Below are positions 1-5,303 of a DNA stretch of 5,303 bases, piece by piece. A model generated the notes under the pieces. That model had not been told where the DNA came from and searched no databases. It saw nothing but the letters and a program-made list of their open reading frames with translations. Source of the stretch: Paracoccaceae bacterium (GTDB lineage: Bacteria > Pseudomonadota > Alphaproteobacteria > Rhodobacterales > Rhodobacteraceae); the NCBI GenBank assembly GCA_007128995.1, contig SKWJ01000049.1, forward strand, positions 1 through 5,303, written 5' to 3'. The translations under genes were made by a program, and so were the position numbers. Every line of letters begins with the position of its first letter. Position 1 is the stretch's first letter.

Positions 1-45
1 AACCATACGGAAACTGGTGGGCCTGAACCTAACCAACTGCGTTCG

Positions 46-2166
46 GTGCTCTCCCACAGCAGGCCTTTGTACATTTTGCCAAGGGACGATGTCGCTGCCG
101 AAGTCCTCAGCCCGGCAATGTCGGTGTCTAACAACGTCGATATAATGATGGGCTTCTTCTCAAGCCGATCACTTTCTGAAATTGCGCCCGGTCTTGCAGC
201 ATTCCTAAACAAATCAACAGAACCTCTTCGCCTCATTATCAGTCCTTACATTTCAGAGGACGACCAAAAGGCCCTAGGGGAAGGTTTGCTAGACGCTTCG
301 AGTGCTGCATCAACTGCCGTACAACGCATGATGCCCGATGCCGAGGAATTGGCAGTGCACACCTTAAAGTGTCTCGCATGGCTCATTGGAAATGGCAGAC
401 TTTCGGTTAAGATCGCACTCATGCGCGATGCGCTGTTTCATTCGAAGGTTTGGATGTTCGACGATGGGATAGATCGAGCCGCTCTGCACGGCTCTGCAAA
501 TATGACTGGAAAGGGATTAAAGGGTAACCGAGAGCAGCTTAGCCTAGCGCGAGACTGGGCTAGCCAAGAAGCTGATGAAACCTTTCGAGCACTGCAATCC
601 GAATTTGATTTGCTTTGGTCCGGAGCAGATCCGGATTGTATTGTTATTGATTTGCCAAAAGCAATCGAAGACAAGATCTTCCAAGACTACAAAGGTGAAA
701 GACAACCTACTGAGACTGATTTCAATCTCATCTGGCGGCGCGCTCATGGCTTAACCGACGAGCCTATCAATGTTGACGAGCTATTGGCCAAAGAAGTTGA
801 TCGAAGCTACCAGATACCGAACTGGTTGGAATACCGTACGGGCGAATATTCTCACCAAGGCAGGGCCATAGACGCCTGGTTTGCGGCCGGAAAGCGCGGA
901 ATCCTGGAGATGTGCACCGGCTCGGGGAAAACGCTAACCGCCTTGACTGCGGCGCAGTTATTGCATGAGCAGGTCGGCGAGATGCTCATCGTAGTCTCTG
1001 CGCCCTACAACGTCCTCGTTTCACAATGGTGCGGTGAGATCGAGCTCTTTGGCCTGCGGCCAATCAACCTTTCAGAAGCTGGAGGACCTTCCGGTCGAGC
1101 GCGTGTTCTCGCGGAGGCCCGCCGAAGACTCAAGAGAGGCGTCTCAAAATGCGAGGCCGTCGTGGTCTCCAACGATACACTTTGTACACGCGACTTTCAG
1201 GAACAGATCGCAGATTTTCCAGGCGCAAAGATGCTCATTGCAGACGAATGTCACAATTTAGGCGCTGCGAATTTTATAACCGCCCCCCCCGAGTTCTTTG
1301 ACTATCGCCTCGGTCTTTCAGCGACGCCAGTGAGGCAATATGATGATGAAGGAACAGCTTCTCTGTTTTCATTTTTTGGTGAACCTTGCTTCAGTTTCAC
1401 ATTGGAGGAAGCGATAGGAGTATGCCTGACGCCTTACGAATATCACGTGAGCTTCGTGGAACTGAGCTCTGATGAGATGGCCGACTGGCGCGAGATAAGT
1501 GAAAAGATCAGTCGCCTCGCATGGAAGATCGATGCAGGAGAAAAAGATAGCGGCTTGGACGCTCTTCTTTTGAAGCGCAGGAGGATTTTGGAGACGGCTA
1601 ATTCAAAAATCGCTGCGCTATCTGATTTGCTGTCGGATGTCGGTCCAAGAAATCTTAAATATACGCTCATCTACGCAACGGATAAGGATCCAGAGCAGCT
1701 TAATGAAGTAAACGCACTATTGCACTCTTATGGCATTTTCTTCCATCAGCTCACTTCTGAGGAGACTGCGTCGCCTAAGAGGTCTCGCTCAATATTGGAT
1801 CGTTTCCAAGCGAGTGATTTGCAGGTTCTGACCGCAAAGCGTGTTCTCGATGAAGGCGTTAACGTGCCTCAGATCATGCGAGCGTATATACTCGCTAGTA
1901 CAACTGTACGACGACAGTGGGTGCAGCGCCGGGGACGTTTGCTTCGCACTTGTAAGGAGATCGGCAAGCAGTTTGCCGTGATCCATGATCTTGTCGCCTT
2001 GCCGCCATCAGGTGACCTTAATTTTGCTCTAGATGGCGATACCAAGAAGATAATCAACTCAGAATTGGATCGGGTTTGGGAGTTTTCTAGACTGAGTATG
2101 AATGCAGCCGAAACCGGAGGACCATTTGAGGCCGTTGAAGAAATGCGCGGGCTTGTTGGAGGATAG
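46..2166 (+). CDS. PLD-family nuclease fused to SF2 DEAD/DEAH-box helicase
   Basis: Predicted to translocate on or unwind nucleic acid with ATP and cleave it through a phospholipase D-type nuclease domain. The N-terminal part (about residues 1-190) carries one HKD motif, HSKVWMFD, with H132, K134 and D139, followed by GSAN (G149-N152). The helicase part has a Q-motif-like YSHQGRAI (268-275), Walker A TGSGKT (291-296), DECH box (400-403), SAT (425-427), motif V GVNVP (604-608) and motif VI QRRGRLLR (627-634). A basic helical insert with KRRRIL lies between the two RecA lobes. Only one HKD is present, so the nuclease probably dimerises, as known single-HKD nucleases do. The start shown is a GTG without a clear ribosome binding site. 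The frame is open to base 1 with no stop, so the real start may lie left of the window; ATG at 118 would delete conserved-looking sequence (LYILPRDD). It is the first visible gene of a four-gene operon. A C8 tract (1283-1290) sits between motifs II and III. Domain calls are firm; the defence role is inferred. Confidence 0.9.
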   Translation: MLSHSRPLYILPRDDVAAEVLSPAMSVSNNVDIMMGFFSSRSLSEIAPGLAAFLNKSTEPLRLIISPYISEDDQKALGEGLLDASSAASTAVQRMMPDAEELAVHTLKCLAWLIGNGRLSVKIALMRDALFHSKVWMFDDGIDRAALHGSANMTGKGLKGNREQLSLARDWASQEADETFRALQSEFDLLWSGADPDCIVIDLPKAIEDKIFQDYKGERQPTETDFNLIWRRAHGLTDEPINVDELLAKEVDRSYQIPNWLEYRTGEYSHQGRAIDAWFAAGKRGILEMCTGSGKTLTALTAAQLLHEQVGEMLIVVSAPYNVLVSQWCGEIELFGLRPINLSEAGGPSGRARVLAEARRRLKRGVSKCEAVVVSNDTLCTRDFQEQIADFPGAKMLIADECHNLGAANFITAPPEFFDYRLGLSATPVRQYDDEGTASLFSFFGEPCFSFTLEEAIGVCLTPYEYHVSFVELSSDEMADWREISEKISRLAWKIDAGEKDSGLDALLLKRRRILETANSKIAALSDLLSDVGPRNLKYTLIYATDKDPEQLNEVNALLHSYGIFFHQLTSEETASPKRSRSILDRFQASDLQVLTAKRVLDEGVNVPQIMRAYILASTTVRRQWVQRRGRLLRTCKEIGKQFAVIHDLVALPPSGDLNFALDGDTKKIINSELDRVWEFSRLSMNAAETGGPFEAVEEMRGLVGG
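2158..2163 (+). promoter_or_regulatory. Ribosome binding site of the 76-aa gene, inside the end of the helicase gene
   Basis: GGAGGA lies three bases before the ATG at 2167 and is itself part of the last codons of the helicase gene. The short spacing and the abutting stop (TAG at 2164-2166) suggest that ribosomes finishing the helicase re-initiate here. The site supports ATG 2167 as the start of the small gene. Confidence 0.6.
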
Positions 2167-2397
2167 ATGGCATATAAGGACGAAAGAATTGTACGGGTTC
2201 TTCTTGAAGAAGCGGCAGAGGTCGAAAGCCGATGCGAGGGCTATCGAGAAGAGCTCACCGAAGCTATAGCTGAAATTGTCCAAAAAGAACGCGCTCATCT
2301 TTTTCAGCGGAGCAATATTGTCGTGGAAATTGGAGATATAGTCAGTCGGGTCGGTACATTCGTCGGAATGAAGGAGGGGCAGGGTGAGAATTCTTAA
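2167..2397 (+). CDS. Small hypothetical protein (76 aa), operon partner
   Basis: I do not recognise this protein. It is 76 residues long, rich in charged residues and likely largely helical in its first two thirds (VLLEEAAEVE, YREELTEAIAEIVQKE), followed by a short hydrophobic stretch, NIVVEIGDIVSRVGTFVG. There is no signal peptide, membrane segment or cysteine cluster; the only cysteine is near residue 23. It is probably a genuine gene: its ATG directly follows the helicase stop codon, GGAGGA precedes it, and its 3' end overlaps the following ATPase gene by 14 bases in another frame. Such packing implies translational coupling, so it may be made in fixed proportion to the helicase or ATPase and act as an adaptor or subunit. 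It could correspond to the small middle component seen in some ABC-ATPase conflict systems, but no motif shows this. The function is unknown. Confidence 0.72.
   Translation: MAYKDERIVRVLLEEAAEVESRCEGYREELTEAIAEIVQKERAHLFQRSNIVVEIGDIVSRVGTFVGMKEGQGENS
2371..2377 (+). promoter_or_regulatory. Strong Shine-Dalgarno for the ATPase gene, inside the 76-aa gene
   Basis: AAGGAGG, six bases ahead of the GTG at 2384, is a near-perfect anti-16S match. It lies within the coding sequence of the upstream small gene. It decides the GTG start of the ATPase, which then reads MRILKARFEGFR, the expected first beta strand of a Rad50/DndD-like head domain. Confidence 0.8.
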
Positions 2398-4465
2398 AGC
2401 TCGCTTCGAAGGCTTTCGATTGCTGTCGGGAATAGAATTAGAGTTCTCTACTGATCCAAAGCGAAACATCACTGTTATCCGTGCGGCCAACGAGAGTGGT
2501 AAGACAACGATGCTCACGGCGTTGCAGTGGGGGCTCTATGGTGATGATGCATTGCCGAAAGGCTACTCGTTACGCCGGATGGACCTTGCTCCCGGTCAAC
2601 CTGCTAAAACCCGCGTCGAGATCGAGTATGAGATCGATGGACGCATAGGTCCAAAGCGCTACCGGCTCGTAAGGCGCGTCGAAACACATGGTGGCAGCAA
2701 CGAGCGAGCGACTTCACGCGTCGAGCTTTATGAAGTGACCGCTGCGGGTCTAAATGAACTCCCTAGCCCCACGAACCATATTCAGCAACACTTGCCCTCG
2801 GAACTTAGAGAGGTCTTTTTCACTGACGGAGATCGCGCGCTCAGTTTCATTGAAGGCGCCAAATCAGCGCAGCAACATAAGGTCCGTGCGGCTATTGAAC
2901 GAATGATGGGTCTGTCGCTTCTCGAAGCAACAATTGACCACGTCAAGACAGTTGAAAGGCAGCTTCGCAACCGCTTCGATAAGGAAGCTGGAAACGCTGA
3001 GACGCGAACAATTGAGGAAGAAATCGAGAAGATCGATAATAGCATTCCCGTAAAAGCGACGGAGCTAGACGCGACAAAAGACAAGGTTTCAAACCTCACT
3101 GAGAAGCGCGACCAAGCTGACCGCGATCTTCAGGACGCATTGAGCGCGGGCAACCGGGAAGAACTATCAAGGGATTTGGTCAACGCAAAACGTCAACGTG
3201 AGAGGCTAGAGGAACAGCGTAAGTCAACCGAAAAGAGACAGGCTGATCTCTTGAGTGCGGAGCTTCTGTCTCGGCACTTGATGGCTAAACCCTTCAAGAA
3301 AACAGGGGCCATCCTAGATGAACTCCGTCAAAAGGGTCAAATCCCTAATAAGACGGTACCCATCCTAGAAGATCGGCTAGAACATTCGGATTGTATCTGT
3401 GGTGAGTCTCTAGATGGCTCCACGCCTGATGGAGCTCGGAGACGAAAATATATTGAGGACCTTATCCGAGACAGCAGGGAGGCAGATGATTTGCGCTCCA
3501 AGGTCTCAGAGTTATACTATCAAGCCAGATCCCTTTTTTCGGGAGAGCCAGGAAGCTGGAGTCAACTTTATTCTGTAGCTTTTGATGAACGCCAGCGTAT
3601 TGCCGCAGTTTATAAAGACATCGGCGAGAACGAGGCCGAGATCGAGGCTAAGCTAGAAAAGATTCCAGACGTTAATGTCCAGCGATTGCGCGAAATCAAG
3701 AGAACCTACGAGAAGCAACTCCGCGATGAAGTTGTGAGAGAAACAGAGCTTTCCAGAGACATAAAATTCTTTAAGGAGAAAAGAACGGAACTTGAAAAGA
3801 AATTCCGAACGATTTCTGCCAAGGTCTCAAAGGGAGAGAAGATTGCTCGCGAACTGAGCGTCGCAACGGATATTCGCACTGTGGTTGAGAGGTCGCTTGA
3901 TCGACTAAAAACTGTCGAGGTGCAATCTGTATCCGCACGAATGAATGATCATTTCCTATCAATGATTGGTGCGGATAAAGAAAGCGCGTTGATCACTCGG
4001 GCCGAGATAACTCCTGAGTTCAGAATAGTCGTGTATGGTCGGAATGATTTGGAGCTTGATCCATCGATGGACCTCAATGGTGCGTCGAGACGAGCATTGA
4101 CCATTTCATTTGTTCTGGCGCTTACGGAGATTAGTGGCTTGGAGAGTCCGAACGTTATCGATACACCGCTGGGAATGATGGCAGGATTTGTGAAAAGCGA
4201 GGTTGTTCGGACTGCAGCAGCCAACAGCAGCCAACTTGTTCTTTTTCTCACCCACGATGAGATTAAGGGCTGCGAGGACATCCTGGATGAAAGGGCCGTT
4301 GTCGCTGCCACGCTAACGAATCCGGCTCACTTCCCACGAATCTTAAAAAACGACCCTGGAACAAGGGAGGCGATTATTCTGCAGTGTGCCTGTAACCATA
4401 GATCGGTTTGCATGGTATGTGACAGATACGAGTCCTCATCCCAAGCTTTGGCGGAGACCGCGTGA
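2384..4465 (+). CDS. SMC/Rad50/DndD-like ABC ATPase with zinc-hook-like and C-terminal Cys motifs
   Basis: A 693-residue ATPase of the SMC-like ABC class, with a split head and a central coiled coil; in size and motifs it is closest to DndD of DNA phosphorothioation systems. Visible elements are an N-terminal strand (MRILKARFEGFR), Walker A AANESGKTT (34-42) and ALQWGLYGD typical of DndD-like heads. VFFTDGD (144-150) corresponds to the FFDGE-type motif. Residues from about 170 to 500 form a charged coiled coil, broken near its middle by CICG (337-340), which resembles a zinc hook. The second half-head follows, with signature LNGASRRA (564-571), Walker B/D-loop region VIDTPLG (D593) and switch His in LFLTHDE (H624). 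The C terminus has C668, C670, H672, C676 and C679, a possible zinc-binding knuckle. The GTG start is fixed by AAGGAGG six bases upstream. It overlaps the preceding gene by 14 bases and the next by one base. It probably senses or clamps DNA and licenses the helicase-nuclease; that role is inferred. A more general RecN/SbcC-like assignment is possible. Confidence 0.88.
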   Translation: MRILKARFEGFRLLSGIELEFSTDPKRNITVIRAANESGKTTMLTALQWGLYGDDALPKGYSLRRMDLAPGQPAKTRVEIEYEIDGRIGPKRYRLVRRVETHGGSNERATSRVELYEVTAAGLNELPSPTNHIQQHLPSELREVFFTDGDRALSFIEGAKSAQQHKVRAAIERMMGLSLLEATIDHVKTVERQLRNRFDKEAGNAETRTIEEEIEKIDNSIPVKATELDATKDKVSNLTEKRDQADRDLQDALSAGNREELSRDLVNAKRQRERLEEQRKSTEKRQADLLSAELLSRHLMAKPFKKTGAILDELRQKGQIPNKTVPILEDRLEHSDCICGESLDGSTPDGARRRKYIEDLIRDSREADDLRSKVSELYYQARSLFSGEPGSWSQLYSVAFDERQRIAAVYKDIGENEAEIEAKLEKIPDVNVQRLREIKRTYEKQLRDEVVRETELSRDIKFFKEKRTELEKKFRTISAKVSKGEKIARELSVATDIRTVVERSLDRLKTVEVQSVSARMNDHFLSMIGADKESALITRAEITPEFRIVVYGRNDLELDPSMDLNGASRRALTISFVLALTEISGLESPNVIDTPLGMMAGFVKSEVVRTAAANSSQLVLFLTHDEIKGCEDILDERAVVAATLTNPAHFPRILKNDPGTREAIILQCACNHRSVCMVCDRYESSSQALAETA

Positions 4466-4905
4466 TGGATAATCCGTTTGCAGGACAAGACATTAGTATT
4501 GACGAGGGCTTTCGCGAACGTATCGAGTCGGTTGTTCAACTCCGAGAAGGTCGCTCGGCTTCGGCCGTCCATCAACCTTTCCGGCGTAACGTTGATATCT
4601 GGTTTTTTGCAATCATGATTGCGGTGCAAAAGAGCCTTAAGCCGACCGGGCCGTCGGGCAAGACTTACAAGGCGGCTGAGGGTGTCGTTCTGGGGTCTGA
4701 CCCTTGGCGGCCCACGGCCCTCACCTTGCTCGCGATTGCCGAGAAAGGTGATGTAAGTGTAATTGAATCGCCTTCAGAGATGATGCGGATTGCGAATTCC
4801 TTTGCGCACGCGGGTCTGCCTGAGGTGTTCTCTATGCTTGATAGCCGAGGTGAGGACACTGCACTTGACTACCTTTGCGATGAGGTCGAGGGTCTGGTCG
4901 CATGA
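4465..4905 (+). CDS. Small protein, possibly related to Dnd-associated protein 4 (146 aa)
   Basis: The protein has about 146 residues, no signal peptide and no obvious catalytic motif. Its central part, RRNVDIWFFAIMIAVQKSL, is hydrophobic but looks like a buried helix rather than a membrane segment. The second half, with ALTLLAIAEKGDVSVI and then NSFAHAGLPEVFSML and an acidic C terminus, recalls from memory the pattern of 'DNA phosphorothioation-associated protein 4' (a hydrophobic helix, a middle helix rich in LLAL, then E-YANGGL). That resemblance is weak and unverified; DndE is an alternative suggested only by gene order after a DndD-like ATPase. The ATG at 4465 overlaps the ATPase stop (TGATG), giving translational coupling; GGAG at 4453-4456 lies eight bases upstream. 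A GTG three bases earlier (4462) is an alternative start. It is the last gene of the operon, with a terminator just downstream. Confidence 0.82.
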   Translation: MDNPFAGQDISIDEGFRERIESVVQLREGRSASAVHQPFRRNVDIWFFAIMIAVQKSLKPTGPSGKTYKAAEGVVLGSDPWRPTALTLLAIAEKGDVSVIESPSEMMRIANSFAHAGLPEVFSMLDSRGEDTALDYLCDEVEGLVA

Positions 4906-5234
4906 CTTATTTGGCCATGCCGTGTTTGGCACGGCTTTTGACTGTTCGGCTGATAACGACAATCGGCCAAAGTTCGATTCCTGTTCCATTTAAGCAAACG
5001 CGACCCCCGCCGAAGTGTTCAGGCCACCCTCCCGAAAAGTATTTTATTTTCAGAGCCTTGCAAGCTATTCATCAAACTCGCGCAGTCATCAGGTCCAGAG
5101 AATATCGGCCCTGAGAGACCGCTTTCGGGGCTCCTCGCGTCAGTGCCAGTGCTCAGCCCCACCCGCATAACCCTCGAAAACAACGGAAAAATTCAGCCGC
5201 AGTCGGATCGGGAGAACACTTTCGCAAGGGCAAG
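4906..5234. other. Non-coding gap between operon and tRNA
   Basis: About 330 bases without a gene I can support. The first part holds the operon terminator (4919-4939). The remainder has no convincing ribosome binding site, coding pattern, integrase remnant or strong hairpin. It separates the defence-like operon from the converging tRNA-Ser gene and could contain an island boundary, but no direct repeat of the tRNA 3' end is visible here. Confidence 0.6.
4919..4939 (+). terminator. Rho-independent terminator of the four-gene operon
   Basis: A perfect six-base-pair GC-rich stem, GCCGTG (4919-4924) with CACGGC (4930-4935), closes a five-base loop TTTGG and is followed by TTTT (4936-4939). It begins 14 bases after the stop of the last gene, the expected place for the end of the operon transcript. 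The T tract is short, so termination may be partial. Confidence 0.72.
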
Positions 5235-5303
5235 TGGCGGAGACGATGGGATTCGAACCCACGAGACCCTTCCGGGCCTACTCCCTTAGCAGGGGAGCGC
5301 CTT
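5235..5303 (-). tRNA. tRNA-Ser(GCU), 3' part, cut by the window edge
   Basis: Read on the minus strand, the 3' end CGTCTCC-G-CCA gives the acceptor strand, discriminator G and encoded CCA (5235-5245). The T arm is GTGGG-TTCGAAT-CCCAT (5246-5262). A long variable arm with GGCCC, GGAA and GGGTC marks a class II tRNA. The anticodon arm is CTCCC-CTGCTAA-GGGAG (5281-5297), with anticodon GCU at 5288-5290. The long variable arm plus discriminator G fit serine; this tRNA reads AGC and AGU codons. The D arm and 5' acceptor strand lie beyond the right edge. The 3' end of the tRNA faces the operon, the orientation in which integrating elements normally enter tRNA genes. Confidence 0.93.

Noticed and set aside
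1..45. Promoter for the operon at the left edge
   Set aside because: The helicase reading frame is open through these bases, there is no clear -35/-10 pair, and the real start may lie upstream.
2059..2517. Minus-strand open frame of 152 codons opposite the small gene
   Set aside because: It lies antisense across the junctions of three well-supported plus-strand genes, has no ribosome binding site and its translation shows no recognisable motif.
3949..4311. Minus-strand open frame of 120 codons
   Set aside because: It is antisense to the conserved C-terminal head of the ATPase (signature, Walker B, switch His); it is a shadow of that gene.
4902..5114. Short plus-strand open frame of 70 codons in the gap
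   Set aside because: It runs through the terminator hairpin, lacks a ribosome binding site and has a low-complexity, non-protein-like translation.
5127..5160. Inverted repeat GGGGCT/AGCCCC as a terminator for the tRNA
   Set aside because: The loop is 22 bases and there is no T tract on either strand, so it is not convincing as a terminator.
1..5303. CRISPR array or tandem repeats
   Set aside because: No regularly spaced repeat units were seen on reading through the window.

Overview
The window suggests a proteobacterium. The only strongly lineage-informative piece is the 3' three quarters of a tRNA-Ser(GCU) gene with an encoded CCA at the right edge, whose anticodon arm is of the kind common in Proteobacteria; I cannot place it more finely. 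Base composition looks near-even to slightly GC-rich by eye (not computed). The coding sequence looks like accessory rather than core genome.

Layout. Positions 1-4905 hold four same-strand (+) genes with essentially no intergenic space. (1) A PLD (HKD) nuclease fused to an SF2 DEAD/DEAH-type helicase, ending at 2166; its frame stays open to the left edge, so its true start may lie upstream. (2) A 76-residue unrecognised protein whose ATG abuts the previous stop codon. (3) A 693-residue SMC/Rad50/DndD-like ATPase that overlaps gene 2 by 14 bases. (4) A roughly 146-residue protein whose ATG overlaps the previous stop by one base and which loosely resembles small proteins accompanying DNA phosphorothioation (Dnd) systems. 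A rho-independent terminator at about 4919-4939 closes the operon. Positions 4940-5234 contain no gene I can support. From 5235 to the right edge is the 3' part of tRNA-Ser(GCU) on the minus strand, converging on the operon.

How the genes may work together. A nuclease-helicase together with an SMC-like ATPase and two small co-translated partners is the architecture of a DNA-targeting defence (restriction-like) module. The ATPase is closest in motifs to DndD, and the last gene recalls a Dnd-associated family. The module could therefore be the effector arm of a phosphorothioation system whose modification genes lie upstream, or a stand-alone Dnd-derived system lacking modification. No dndC-like sulfurtransferase, methylase or integrase is in view. 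The tRNA at the end of the operon is a typical island insertion site, which fits an acquired defence cassette. The functional role is inference; the domain assignments are read from visible motifs.
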